DNA from: Thauera carbonicopians | GTDB lineage: Bacteria > Pseudomonadota > Gammaproteobacteria > Burkholderiales > Rhodocyclaceae | Assembly (NCBI RefSeq): GCF_025699485.1 | Contig: NZ_JANUXN010000014.1 | Location: forward strand, 1 to 64,000 | Direction: 5' to 3' | Length of the DNA stretch: 64,000 bases | Shown: positions 17,701 through 26,130 of the stretch, piece after piece | How the letters are laid out: each line of letters starts with the position of its first letter | Position numbering within the stretch: the stretch's first letter is position 1 | The notes under the pieces: model-generated | Databases searched by the model: none | The model's input: only the letters and a program-made list of their open reading frames with translations | What the model was told of the DNA's origin: nothing | Translations under genes and position numbers: made by a program

Positions 17701-20700
17701 CGCCGCCGGCAGGTCGACCAGCAATTGCACACGCAGACGCCGATCGGTGGTGATGATGGTGGCGTGGCCGTTCTGGACCTGCAGGATCTTCCCCATCATC
17801 GCCACGTCCTTCGGGCGCGACAGCTTCACGCCGAGCAGTTCGTGCTCGAGCTCGGGGCGGCTCTTGAAGTCGATGCCCGCCAGCTCCGGCGCCTTGATGG
17901 TCTCGGCACGGCCGCGCGCGTCGATCACCGAATACTCGTTGTGGTCGATCACGACGTGGCCCCGGAAGGCCTCGGGGTGCGTCTCTGCCAGCCGGGTGGT
18001 GATGCTGATGTCGGCCCCGGATGGCGCCGCGTGGCCGCTCGGGTGGTTGTGCAGGATGTAGAAGCCATCAGCGCCGAAGCGCGCCATGTTCTCGCGCAGG
18101 CTGTCATCGAACACATCGACCGGCGGCAGTGCCACGGCGGCGGGCATGCGCGACGTTACCCCGGTCTCGCCGACGATGCGGCCGTCCTTCACGAAGAAGG
18201 TGCGGAAGGTCTCGAAGCGGGGATCGCGATACACCTGTGCCAGGCTGGCCAGGTCGGCCGGGCCGTCGATGCGCAGGCCGGTCAGCTGGTTGGCGCGTCC
18301 GGCGGTGAATCCTTCGTAGAGTGCGGAGCCGAGTACGGTGGGCTGGCTTCCGTCAGGACCACGGCGCCGGGCAGCACTTGCACCGATGATCCGTCGCTGA
18401 AGGTCTGCGAGTGCAGAGCGTCCGGTGCTGCGCTGGGCGTCGGTGGTGTCGGGGCGGGTGTCGATGTGGGGGTAAGGGTCGGGCGTGGCATTCGTGGCCT
18501 CCTGTCGCGGGGTGGCTGCTTCCGGCGCGGTGGTTGTGTCGATGAGTCGGGCATTCGCGCCAGCGCGCCAGAGGGCACCTTCGGCATCCGGGCGATGGGA
18601 GTACTGGCCGAAGAGCGAGCCGTCCGGGCGCAGGACCTGGAAGCGGGGGGCGGGCGCCTGTGCAGTCGCCGGTGCAGTTGCCGGGCTTTCAGCGGGCAGG
18701 GCCGCGGACAGCTTGCCGCGGATGAAATCGTCCAGTTCCTGCCAGGTCTTTCCCGCGTGGCGCTTCGCGATCACGTTCGGGGCGCCGGCCTTCGTTGCCC
18801 AGCCGGCGCGGGCGGCGATCTGCTGGCGCTGTTCCGCAGGCATCGCATTCCAGCGCGCGGCCGGCGAGGTGTGGACCGTCTGATTCGCTGCCGCTGGCTG
18901 CGGATTGGCCTGCATCGCCTGCGTCAGCCGGTTCTGCAGCTCGCCGCTCAACTGCCGCCAGGGTCGGGCCGGCACGTTGCCGCGCTGCACCGGGTTCAGG
19001 CCGGCGAGGTTTGCCACCGCCTGGCGTTCGGCCGGGGCCATCGTGGCCCACAACTCGCCGGCGGCTGTGGTGCTCAGTTCTGCCGGCGTCTGCTGCGTGC
19101 TTGAGGCGGCCGCGGTCAGGGTGTCACCGCTGCCGGATGCTGTTGCGCGGCGTGTCAGTTCGGCCTGTGCGGCTTCCTTCCAGCCGGCTTGCCCGTTGCT
19201 TGCCAAGTACTGCAGTTGGTCGGCGGTGCGTCCGGACACGTCGGGCAGCGCGCTTTGTGTCTGCGTGGCGGTCGTTTCCACAGCCGGCTGCGGCGCGGTA
19301 TCCGCCCAACCCCATCCGGTGTCCGGGCTTTGCGGCTGGAAACGTGCGACGGCGGCGCGCTGCTCAGAGGTCAGGGATTCGGCCGGTGCGATCCCGAAGC
19401 CCGTGCCGTCGGCGTTCGGCACCACCATCACCGCGCTGCCGTCCTCGCTCATCCATCCGGCCAGGCGCTGGGCATTCTCCAGCGGGATGGGGGCTTGCTG
19501 TTGTGTGAAGGCCGCGAACTCGCCGAAGTCGGGCGACGGCAGCATATCGGTATCGCCGCCTTCGCTGTCGGTCTCGATGGCGGCGGCCTGTGACATCGGG
19601 CCGGCTGCCATCGGCGCTTCGGCTGGGAGCGCTGCGCCGCTATCCACGGCCAGCGCCGCCGCAGCGGACATCGGACCGGCGTTCGGATCGAGGCCCATCA
19701 GTTCGGACGGTAGCGGGGCGGGGGTGTCGGGAGTGGGCGCCTGCGGAGTGTCCATCGTATGGACACCCTCGATGGTGGCCTGGCCCGCGCCATCCGGGGC
19801 AACAGCCGGCGCAGTGTTCGCCTGCCTATCCTGCTGTGTCGCCTGTCCGGTGGGCGCGCGTGCCGCCTCAACGTCGAAGATGCCCCCATCGGGCTGGGTA
19901 GCGCGTGCGCCCCGGGTCGGCCCCACGACCGCACCCCCCAGACCGAGGATGCCTTCGGCCGCGGCATTCAGGGCCACGTCTTCCAGCAGGCGCTGATCGG
20001 GCAGGGCGCGGCGGATACCGACGTTCGAGGCCAACTGCTCGACCGCGCCCTGGGTGGCTTCGTCCGCCACGCCGATGGCGGCATTCGCGAGGCGGCCACG
20101 GGCCGGTGCCACGCGCGCCGCCATGCCTTCCAGACCGTACTTGCCACCGACCGCGCCGATTGCACCTGCGGCCAGAATCTCGGGTGCGTTCCGGCTGAAG
20201 CTGCTGCCGATCTGCGCCTTCGCGTCAGCTTCGCTCATCGTCTGCCGCAGGCGGGCATATTCGGGGCTCGATGCCTGCAGCTCGGTATCGGGCGTGCCGT
20301 CGATCTTCTCGTGGATGTTGCCGCGCACTTCACCTGCCGACAGGCCACCGGCCAGGCCCATCGTCGTGCCGGTGCGTACGGCGGCATTTGTTCCCTGCAG
20401 CGCCTTGCCGACGGCGCCGAACGGGCCGAGGTTGCCGGCCACTTCCGCGGCGGTGCCGATCGGGTCTTCGGTGATGGCGTGCTTGAGGTAGATGCCGGCC
20501 TTGTCCAGCTCGCCATCCGCATTCGCGAGATTCCGGCTCAAGTTGGCACGCTGGGCCCTCTTCCAGTCGGATTGCGACTGATGCCCGGACTCGATGAATC
20601 CCTCGATGGCCTTGGACGGTGCGGAGCCGGGCGCGACCAGATCGACGCCAGCTTTCGCCAGCCCGGCGGCCGCATTGGCGGTGTCGATCATGAAGTCGTT

Positions 20701-20847
20701 CGAGTAGGCGAAGGCATTGCGCTTCGGCTCGGGCGGGGCGAGGTCGGCGAACAGCGAATCGGCACTGCTGCTGCTCGTCCCGCTGGTGCCGCCCGAGGCC
20801 TGCCGGGCCGGTGCCAGATCGGAAAAGAGGTCGTCGGCGTTCATCAC
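14791..20847 (-). CDS. Giant phage polyvalent protein with JAMM (RadC-like) and PLxRFG domains
   Basis: 2018 aa. Residues 1-400 are Ala/Gln/Pro-rich. Around 590-740 there are two copies of a motif, MAPAERQAVANLAG...W..L and MPAEQRQQIAARAG...W..L. A RadC-type MPN domain has an intact metal site: Glu894 (IVGETGVTS) and H933-N-H935...S943..D946 (HNHPSGHAAPSGAD). The family motif PLARFG is at 1324-1329, followed by helical regions, a hydrophobic stretch (LGLPLGIFGITPLLSLLALG) and a basic tail. Such polyvalent proteins are packaged in virions or transferred with DNA and act early in the recipient. The start overlaps the upstream gene by ATGA. No helper-type capsid gene accompanies it. Confidence 0.82.
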   Translation of the reverse strand: MMNADDLFSDLAPARQASGGTSGTSSSSADSLFADLAPPEPKRNAFAYSNDFMIDTANAAAGLAKAGVDLVAPGSAPSKAIEGFIESGHQSQSDWKRAQRANLSRNLANADGELDKAGIYLKHAITEDPIGTAAEVAGNLGPFGAVGKALQGTNAAVRTGTTMGLAGGLSAGEVRGNIHEKIDGTPDTELQASSPEYARLRQTMSEADAKAQIGSSFSRNAPEILAAGAIGAVGGKYGLEGMAARVAPARGRLANAAIGVADEATQGAVEQLASNVGIRRALPDQRLLEDVALNAAAEGILGLGGAVVGPTRGARATQPDGGIFDVEAARAPTGQATQQDRQANTAPAVAPDGAGQATIEGVHTMDTPQAPTPDTPAPLPSELMGLDPNAGPMSAAAALAVDSGAALPAEAPMAAGPMSQAAAIETDSEGGDTDMLPSPDFGEFAAFTQQQAPIPLENAQRLAGWMSEDGSAVMVVPNADGTGFGIAPAESLTSEQRAAVARFQPQSPDTGWGWADTAPQPAVETTATQTQSALPDVSGRTADQLQYLASNGQAGWKEAAQAELTRRATASGSGDTLTAAASSTQQTPAELSTTAAGELWATMAPAERQAVANLAGLNPVQRGNVPARPWRQLSGELQNRLTQAMQANPQPAAANQTVHTSPAARWNAMPAEQRQQIAARAGWATKAGAPNVIAKRHAGKTWQELDDFIRGKLSAALPAESPATAPATAQAPAPRFQVLRPDGSLFGQYSHRPDAEGALWRAGANARLIDTTTAPEAATPRQEATNATPDPYPHIDTRPDTTDAQRSTGRSALADLQRRIIGASAARRRGPDGSQPTVLGSALYEGFTAGRANQLTGLRIDGPADLASLAQVYRDPRFETFRTFFVKDGRIVGETGVTSRMPAAVALPPVDVFDDSLRENMARFGADGFYILHNHPSGHAAPSGADISITTRLAETHPEAFRGHVVIDHNEYSVIDARGRAETIKAPELAGIDFKSRPELEHELLGVKLSRPKDVAMMGKILQVQNGHATIITTDRRLRVQLLVDLPAALLKDRSKVGIARLKAVVRRAARETGSGGSRFLVLPENGHAAHFDFLMREGIFKDVVQADGLALSESGVEAARDFMDSGLRSIAMREEASPYTATDSAPPPQRLTVGEWLAHALRSNRGWAMGALTRDQITDIWGDAMPGVKRFDDVVRQMDTVRQRTAERADNLIEQWRQLPSEVSDRMSDLMHRATLAQFDPDAQRQGGEFNAEQAEMMRLWDSLPNTAKDIYREVRDTYRDTLSSIRDGLANRAEMAGTNGARVAAQIRLEFDNYLKDGPYFPLARFGDLVLIADKGKERMVETFESSARREMRMRQLRATGWTVKATHKAQYSATRDGAAGQFVGDVLERINALDLPAAEKANLMDNLNQLAIGTLPDSSYRRHFRHRKGVPGFSSDAMRAFAASMQHAGHHIAKIQHAHELSLLIDEMQKDIREAGGDTTEQQQVVNELTRRLDLLLNPNTHPVAAAAGQVGFVMSLGGSIASGLVNLTQTPFVTLPWLGARYGFGKASAAMTKASKDYFGGRWEKWSGFVMQGNPNLSADEQKAIRELENMGLINLTQAQDLAGTANTDSTVSKRAFAINRAMKIVGWTFHVPEVFNRQVSALATYRLARDKGQAHADAVEAARNALIRTHFDYSASNRARFMQGNFTRVITMFKQYSQQMTYLLWRNAYQALKGESPQVKREARRMLLGVAAMHFTAAGTLGLPLGIFGITPLLSLLALGMGDEDDPWEWETEYRKMLADVFGVKVGEAIAHGPMRMLLNVDMASRVGLGDLWLRAPNKEAEGRDLVEAWMLTLLGPVAGYAGQMGTAMQAFEEGKFARGVESMMPKFISAPLKAYRFSDEGVRSWRGDDLGIDLTPAEIVGTAMGFQPSRMAEMYEGRAAVKGREARLQARRSEILNMWVAATMAGDRETQQEAITLAQRFSRQNPAFAFNALSFQQAYRTKLRNAAQIRDGIFLSPKREGLREEGAFANLE

Positions 20848-22364
20848 TTCAGATCCCCGAACGACAGCCCGAACTCACCGAGGCGGGCCATCACCGCATC
20901 GCGGTCGTAGCCCATCTCGATCGCCCGGCGGGCGGATTGGAGGGCGGCGTCGCGGCTCACGCCTTGTGGCAAGCCCCTGGGGGCGGTGCGCGGCTGAACG
21001 ACAGTCGCGGTGCCGTCGCGGTTCAGCACCAGCGGTACGCGGCGGGTGCCGGCCATGGCGTTACCGGGATCAAGCGCTTCCTCGTTGTAGATGACCTTCT
21101 GCTCGGCGTCGCTCTCCGGCTTCAGGATGCCGGCGGCGATCGCCTGTGCGCGTGCTCGGCTGATCGCGGTCTGATCGGTGGATCCTGCCGTGTCGAGTAG
21201 TCCCTGCCGCGCTTGGCGAACGAATGCGGCATCCGTCATTTTTCCGCTGTGTTCGGCCTGGTCCATGCCGAGGCGTTGTTGATCGAAGCCCACGCGTTGC
21301 GCGTCGAGCCCGAGGCGCTGGCGGGATAGATCGGCGTCGGTAACCATGCGCTGCTGATTCAGCGCGTTCTGCTGCTGCCCGGCGATCAACTGTGCCGCCA
21401 CCTGCCGGCCGCTGCGGCTGGGGCCGGTGAGCAGGCTGCGGGTGGTCTCGTCCTGCGACGCCTGGCGCGACAGTGCGCCGCCGGCATTGAAGTTGGCCCC
21501 ATCGCGGATCGCCGTTGTCTCGCCGCGAATCGCGTTCGCCCTGGCCATGCGTTCGTTGGCGAGGTTCAGGTCGACGCCTTGCGTGTAGTTCTGCGGCAGC
21601 GCATTGCTGCCGTCGCCGGAGAATTCCATCACGCCATTGGCGCCGCGTTGGGCGGTGATGCCTGTGCCGCGAACCTGCTGCTCGGCGTTGTAGTAGTCGA
21701 GCGCTGGCCCGTTGGCGCGACGCAAGCCGCCGGGCGCTTCCTGCTGCCACGCCTGCCGATAGGCGTCGCCGGCATCGTTGCGTTGCTGCTGGCTCATATG
21801 GCTGAACGAATTTCCTGCGACTTCCTGTGCTGGCCCGGCTGATGCCGCGCCGGCGGCACCGAAGGTGCGTTCTTGTGCCCCTTGTGCCGAGGGGGGCGAT
21901 ACGGTCCTGGCGAATTTGGCTACCCCCATCTCCCGGCCGGGTTCGGCAAGATCCTGGCCTTGAACTCTGAGCCCCATGCCGGGGGATTGAAGTTCGCCGA
22001 ATCGCCGCGTCACTGCCTCGGGAATCGCAGGTTCAATGGAGCGTGCGAACCGCGGCAATTGTGGCTCTCTGGACGTCACCTGGCCGTAGGTCACGCCCGT
22101 CCAGCTCGATCGTTCCTCCTTTGGCGGGACCGTTCTGCGGAAATTACTAGGCGGCGGGGCGCTGAGCTGAGTTTGGGGCAGGACCATTCTGTGGGAATTG
22201 CCGGGCGGGGGAGCGGTGAGCTGGGGTGTTACGTCCGGGGCGGCGCTGTACGAGCTGCCCATCCGTTGCACCCCGGGCGCGCCGGGCACCGACCGCGGCT
22301 TCGTTGAACTGGCCGCCTCGTTGCGAGGCTTGTCATCCATGGGTTCTTCGTAGTCGCCTAGCAT
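20844..22364 (-). CDS. Gln/Ala-rich phage-type protein, possible internal virion protein (506 aa)
   Basis: Unrecognised 506-aa protein, translationally coupled to the giant polyvalent gene downstream (ATGA). The N-terminal 150 residues are Pro/Ser-rich with a repeated element (TAPPPGNSHRMVLPQ and SAPPPSNFRRTVPPK). The middle and C-terminal parts are helical and Gln/Arg-rich, including heptad-like QRLGLDAQRVGFDQQRLGMD. No signal peptide or membrane segment. Its placement before a giant polyvalent gene parallels podophage internal or ejection proteins, so it may be a companion delivered with the 2018-aa protein. This is an inference from order and composition. Confidence 0.6.
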   Translation of the reverse strand: MLGDYEEPMDDKPRNEAASSTKPRSVPGAPGVQRMGSSYSAAPDVTPQLTAPPPGNSHRMVLPQTQLSAPPPSNFRRTVPPKEERSSWTGVTYGQVTSREPQLPRFARSIEPAIPEAVTRRFGELQSPGMGLRVQGQDLAEPGREMGVAKFARTVSPPSAQGAQERTFGAAGAASAGPAQEVAGNSFSHMSQQQRNDAGDAYRQAWQQEAPGGLRRANGPALDYYNAEQQVRGTGITAQRGANGVMEFSGDGSNALPQNYTQGVDLNLANERMARANAIRGETTAIRDGANFNAGGALSRQASQDETTRSLLTGPSRSGRQVAAQLIAGQQQNALNQQRMVTDADLSRQRLGLDAQRVGFDQQRLGMDQAEHSGKMTDAAFVRQARQGLLDTAGSTDQTAISRARAQAIAAGILKPESDAEQKVIYNEEALDPGNAMAGTRRVPLVLNRDGTATVVQPRTAPRGLPQGVSRDAALQSARRAIEMGYDRDAVMARLGEFGLSFGDLK

Positions 22365-22383
22365 GTAATTCTCCTTGTCGTGG

Positions 22384-22839
22384 TCAGGCGTGGGATTTGT
22401 TCAGCTCTGCACGCGCGGCCAGGATTTCCCGGCGCAGACTGCAGTCATGGGCGGGCGGCTCTTGGGCAGCGATCTTGCGCAAGTCCGCGATGCGAGCGGC
22501 TTCCTGATCGGCAGCTTGCGTGTGCAGAACGCTCGGCTTTGGAGCCGGCGCCTGTTCCAGCTCTGCCGGCTTCAGCTCGATGACTCGGCGCCCAGCGATC
22601 CATTCGATGCGCTTCTCAAGCAGATCAAGCGAGCGGGCATAGACGCGCACCTTCCCATGGCCTTCCAGCGTGGCCGTGAGGCGATGCGTGCCGTCGAGTT
22701 TCTGATCCGAGATGAAGTTGATGTGGCAGTCCTGGGCACTGCTCCATAGGTCGGGGCGCAGCTCGAGGGCGATGCGCCAGTCCATGATCGCGATGCCAGA
22801 AGCGGCAATGCTTTGTGCGGCGTAGGTCTGGGATTTCAT
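22384..22839 (-). CDS. Element protein of unknown function (151 aa)
   Basis: Starts at the ATG at 22839 overlapping the previous stop (ATGA). The N-terminal 80 residues look like a small alpha/beta domain (DWRIALELRPDLWSSAQDCH, DGTHRLTATLEGHGKVRVYA). The remainder is a charged helical tail containing ADQEAARIADLRKIAAQEPP. No catalytic motif is visible. It sits between the replication genes and the putative virion proteins. The function is not recognised. Confidence 0.6.
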   Translation of the reverse strand: MKSQTYAAQSIAASGIAIMDWRIALELRPDLWSSAQDCHINFISDQKLDGTHRLTATLEGHGKVRVYARSLDLLEKRIEWIAGRRVIELKPAELEQAPAPKPSVLHTQAADQEAARIADLRKIAAQEPPAHDCSLRREILAARAELNKSHA

Positions 22840-23438
22840 GCACGCGGCTCCTGTTTGGCATGCAGGCTGGCGACGAATCGAGTTGCATCCGAGTACTCGA
22901 AGAGTCGGGCAATGATTTCGGCGATGAGCCGGGCGGCGAACAGGCGAACCTCGCCGGTGAGCAGGCCGCTCTTGTCGAGGCGTATCAACTGAGCGGGGAA
23001 ATGGCGATCCTCGTAGCGGATGCCCTCGCTTTCTGCGCGGCGGACGAGCTCCATCAGGTGGAGCTCATCGATGCTGGATTCCATGCGTACCTCGCTGCGT
23101 ACCGGGTTGCGTACCTCGTCCGCTGGATCGCCGGCCGGCACCGGGCCGTTCTCCTGCTGGTCGTGTTCGGCGATCAGCAGGGCCAGTTCATCGTCCGGGA
23201 GCAGGGCCATGGCCGCTTCCGCAGTGCGGTACAGCGCGACGGCTTGCGTGCGCAGTGCCTCGACCATTTCCCAGCCGGCAGGGCGTTTGTCGGTGATCGC
23301 CTCCAGGATGCGATCGAGCAGGGCGTTGGTTTCCTCGCTGGGATTGCATTCGGTTGCGACCATCAGGCGGGTGAGCAGGGCGGCTTTGTCGCCGATCCAG
23401 ACCGGGGGCGGAGCTTCGTTGCAGGTGTGGTGAGTCAT
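22836..23438 (-). CDS. Element protein of unknown function (200 aa)
   Basis: The ATG at 23438 is chosen over 23468 because AAGGAA lies seven bases upstream of it. Largely helical and acidic (ALLDRILEAITDKRPAGWEM; ALYRTAEAAMALLPDDELAL), with a C-terminal segment VRLFAARLIAEIIARLFEYS that may pack as amphipathic helices. No catalytic signature. A gap of about 120 bases separates it from dnaB, so a promoter could lie there. No family recognised. Confidence 0.58.
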   Translation of the reverse strand: MTHHTCNEAPPPVWIGDKAALLTRLMVATECNPSEETNALLDRILEAITDKRPAGWEMVEALRTQAVALYRTAEAAMALLPDDELALLIAEHDQQENGPVPAGDPADEVRNPVRSEVRMESSIDELHLMELVRRAESEGIRYEDRHFPAQLIRLDKSGLLTGEVRLFAARLIAEIIARLFEYSDATRFVASLHAKQEPRA

Positions 23439-23561
23439 GGTCAATTCCTTGTGATTCGATGGATTCAAAATCGGGCCTGTAGCGGGTTTTGGGTGGTGCG
23501 GTATGCGTCGATTTCATCGGCACCTACGGCCCGGCAGGCATGTTCCCGGCGACCTTTGCGT

Positions 23562-24953
23562 TCATGCCTCAAACCCTTTATGTCGGGTCGGCTGGTTCTG
23601 GGCGCTTCCGCTCTCGCGCGGCGACACACCGTCGTAGTCGGTGAAGCGCATCAGCGCGCCGTCGATCTCGAGCAGACAGTCACCGGTCGGGCCGTTGCGG
23701 TTCTTGCGCAGCAGCAGCTCGACCTTGCCTCGCCATTCGGGGGCGTCGCGGTACTGGCTTTCGCGGTGGAGCATCAGCACGATGTCTGCGTCCTGCTCGA
23801 TCTCGCCCGAGTCCCGGAGGTCGGCCAGGGTCGGACGCTTGTCCGGGCGGTTCTCGCTGGCGCGGTTGATCTGGGCCAGGGCGATCACCGGCACGCGCAG
23901 TTCCTTCGCCAGCGCCTTCAGGCCGCGCGAGATGCTGCCGACCTCCTGGGTGCGGTTGTCGCCGGTGCCGCGCATGAGCTGCAGGTAGTCGATGACGATC
24001 AGCCCCAGCCCTTCGGTGCGCTGGATGCGGCGGGCCTTCGCGCGGATGTAGGGCACGGTCACGGCCGGGCGGTCATCGACGAACATCGGCCAGGCGGCCG
24101 AGGCGGTGATGGCGTCGGACATCTGGTCCCAGTCGTCGTGGTTGCTGGTGCCGGCGCGCATTGCCTGCACGCTCACATGGCTGCGTGCAGCCAGGATGCG
24201 GGCCGCGATCTCGCGGCGGGTCATCTCCAGCGTGCAGAACAGCGTCGGTGTTCCGGCTGCCGCGGCGTGGGCAGCGATGTTGCAGGCGGCGATCGTCTTG
24301 CCGGCGCCGGGGCGCGCCGCCACGATCACGAGTTGCCCGGGCTCGAAGCCGCCGGTCATCTCGTCCAGGCGGCGGAAGCCCGTCGCCAGGCCGGCGATCT
24401 GCCCGCCACGGCCCCGGCGGTCTTCCACGTCCTGCAGCACTTCAAGCATCGCGTGGTGCAGGCGCACCGGATCGCTCTCGCTGCGGTCGATCAGCTTCAG
24501 CATCCGGGCTTCGAGTTCGGCGGCGATCTCGGCCGGGTCGCGGCTGTCGCCGGCTGCACATGCGCTCTGCAGGTCGGTGGCCAGTTGCTGCAGGCCGCGC
24601 AGCGTCGAGCGCTGGCGGATGATCTCGGCGTAGCGCCGCGCGTTCGCTGCCGACAGGCTGGCATTGGCGAGCTCGGCGAGGTAGGTCAGCCCGCCGGTGC
24701 GCTCGGCTTCTCCGGTGGCGGTGAGCGCATCGGCGACGGTCACCACATCGACCGGCTTGCCGGCATCGTGCTGCGCCTTGGCGGCGGCGAAGATCCGGCG
24801 GTGATCGTCGCGGTAGAAGTCGGCCGGCCGGACAGCGCCTTCGATGCGGTCGAGCACCGCGGAGCCGTGCATCAGGATCGCACCGAGCAGGCCTTGTTCG
24901 GCTTCGAGCGAATGCGGGGGCATGGGCGGGGGCGGCATCATCGGGGCGTTCAT
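23562..24953 (-). CDS. Replicative DNA helicase (DnaB-like)
   Basis: 463-aa hexameric helicase of the DnaB family encoded by the element, expected to load at its own origin with the initiator encoded just upstream. N-terminal DnaB domain (PHSLEAEQGLLGAILMHGSA), then the RecA core with Walker A ARPGAGKT, Walker B LIVIDYLQLM, and SRGLKALAKELRVPVIALAQ with the conserved LADLRDSGEIEQDADIVLML segment. Length and motifs are complete. It overlaps the upstream initiator by ATGA. Its presence shows autonomous replication capacity, at least ancestrally. Confidence 0.93.
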   Translation of the reverse strand: MNAPMMPPPPMPPHSLEAEQGLLGAILMHGSAVLDRIEGAVRPADFYRDDHRRIFAAAKAQHDAGKPVDVVTVADALTATGEAERTGGLTYLAELANASLSAANARRYAEIIRQRSTLRGLQQLATDLQSACAAGDSRDPAEIAAELEARMLKLIDRSESDPVRLHHAMLEVLQDVEDRRGRGGQIAGLATGFRRLDEMTGGFEPGQLVIVAARPGAGKTIAACNIAAHAAAAGTPTLFCTLEMTRREIAARILAARSHVSVQAMRAGTSNHDDWDQMSDAITASAAWPMFVDDRPAVTVPYIRAKARRIQRTEGLGLIVIDYLQLMRGTGDNRTQEVGSISRGLKALAKELRVPVIALAQINRASENRPDKRPTLADLRDSGEIEQDADIVLMLHRESQYRDAPEWRGKVELLLRKNRNGPTGDCLLEIDGALMRFTDYDGVSPRESGSAQNQPTRHKGFEA

Positions 24954-25798
24954 GCGGCCTCCCGGTGGGTGCGCCTATTCGCCTCGGCGGCGCGACGGGC
25001 AAGTTCGCCTTCCGTCGTCAGGGTCAGGGTGCCGTCACCGCCAGCGCGCCAGAGCTTGTACCAGTTGTTCCGCACTGCGTTGCGGAAGGTCTGCGGCCAA
25101 TCGGCATACCGCTTCGCATTGCCCCGGTAGCGGTTTGCGAACTCGATCCAGGCAAGGTGCAACCACTCATCGGGAATGCCGGCGCCTTCTGCCCATCCGA
25201 AAATCGGATCGTCTTCAGCGATGAGCTTTTCCCCGGCGGCCTTCTTGCGTTCGGCGAACGTGTCGAAGGTGATGGGCTGCCTCTTCGACTTCGAAGCCGC
25301 AGGCGGGGGAGTGTGTTCACTTACCTTGGTCTGTTCATTGGTATGTTCACTGGTCTGTTCTTTGCGTGTAGCCGAATAGGCTACGGGTGGGGTAGCCGAA
25401 CGGGCTACGGGCAAGCGTGTAGCCGAAGGGGCAACCGTAGCCGAAGGGGCAACCGTAGCCGAAGGGGCAACGGTAGTAGATTCGGAAACAGTAGCCGGTT
25501 CGGCTACCGTTTCATCGCCCAAAAATTCGGGGACGGTGATGGTGTAGCGGGTGGCTTTCGAATGTCCGCCCTTACCCTCTTTCGATATCCATCCGAGCCG
25601 TTCGAGCGCAGAGGTCGCACTGGAAATATTACTGAGATGCATACCGCAGCGCGCCGCGATTTCACCTCGCGACGGCCACACCACGTCCGTGTTCTTTCCC
25701 CTGAACGAGAACAGCACACCAAGCACCCGGGTCTGCTCCAGGGTCAGGCGCTTGTCACGCCACACCTCGATCGGGACGATGCTGAACACGCTGTTCAT
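24950..25798 (-). CDS. Replication initiator, O-protein/helix-turn-helix type
   Basis: 282 aa from the ATG at 25798, which overlaps the previous stop. The open frame extends upstream without support. The N-terminal winged helix (LTLEQTRVLGVLFSFRGKNT, RGEIAARCGMHLSNISSATS) resembles phage O-type and Rep-type initiators. A low-complexity linker with three VAPSAT units and Glu/Thr-rich repeats follows, then a C-terminal domain (WAEGAGIPDEWLHLAWIEFA; WPQTFRNAVRNNWYKLW) typical of initiators that contact the helicase. It is followed directly by dnaB, as lambda O is by P. The linker DNA contains iteron-like repeats at 25327-25472. Confidence 0.78.
   Translation of the reverse strand: MNSVFSIVPIEVWRDKRLTLEQTRVLGVLFSFRGKNTDVVWPSRGEIAARCGMHLSNISSATSALERLGWISKEGKGGHSKATRYTITVPEFLGDETVAEPATVSESTTVAPSATVAPSATVAPSATRLPVARSATPPVAYSATRKEQTSEHTNEQTKVSEHTPPPAASKSKRQPITFDTFAERKKAAGEKLIAEDDPIFGWAEGAGIPDEWLHLAWIEFANRYRGNAKRYADWPQTFRNAVRNNWYKLWRAGGDGTLTLTTEGELARRAAEANRRTHREAA
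25327..25472. repeat. Iteron-like repeat array inside the initiator gene, candidate replication origin
   Basis: Three tandem 18-bp units GTAGCCGAAGGGGCAACC run at 25419-25436, 25437-25454 and 25455-25472 (the last ends in G). Diverged copies of the same core lie just before and after. Next to them, three 12-bp units TGGTNTGTTCNN start at 25327, 25339 and 25351, with relatively AT-rich sequence between. Lambdoid phages carry their origin as 18-19-bp iterons inside the O gene, and this layout is the same. The repeats also encode VAPSAT, so a purely protein-level explanation remains possible. Confidence 0.55.
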
Positions 25799-26130
25799 GA
25801 GCGAGCTCCGAACGGCCGCCCGGACGCACCGCGCCTGTCTTCGGTGGCATCCCGATAGTCGGCCATGATCTGCAGCATGGACTCGTCGTCGAAGTCGTGC
25901 AGAAAGGCCCAGCAACGGCCGTTCCTGCCCCAGACGACGGCTGGCGCTTCGAGCTGGATCGAGAGGTGGTAAGGGCCGCGGATGTGCCAGTAGCTGACAG
26001 GCTCGTGGAATTGCTTCCGCAGTTCCGGCATGGCCGGGTAAGCACCGCCGACACGATCGAAGTCACGGTCTCCGTGGATCTGTACGTTCGAGCGGCGACG
26101 CGGGCCGCTGTAGGGCGTGCGGTTCATCAT
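25795..26130 (-). CDS. Element protein of unknown function (111 aa)
   Basis: Starts at one of two adjacent ATGs (26130 or 26127) that overlap the preceding stop. Contains EPVSYWHIRGPYHLSIQLEA and VVWGRNGRCWAFLHDFDDES, suggesting a compact beta-rich fold with several aromatic residues. No membrane segment. It directly precedes the replication initiator with an ATGA overlap, so a role in replication or its control is plausible but unproven. Confidence 0.58.
   Translation of the reverse strand: MMNRTPYSGPRRRSNVQIHGDRDFDRVGGAYPAMPELRKQFHEPVSYWHIRGPYHLSIQLEAPAVVWGRNGRCWAFLHDFDDESMLQIMADYRDATEDRRGASGRPFGARS

Noticed and set aside
15457-19104. 1215-aa plus-strand open frame opposite the polyvalent gene
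   Set aside because: Composition (Arg/Gly/His-rich, no motifs) is that of an antisense shadow. The minus strand carries JAMM and PLxRFG motifs.
22815-25130. 771-aa plus-strand open frame opposite dnaB
   Set aside because: Shadow of dnaB and its neighbours, with no domain signature and no start context.
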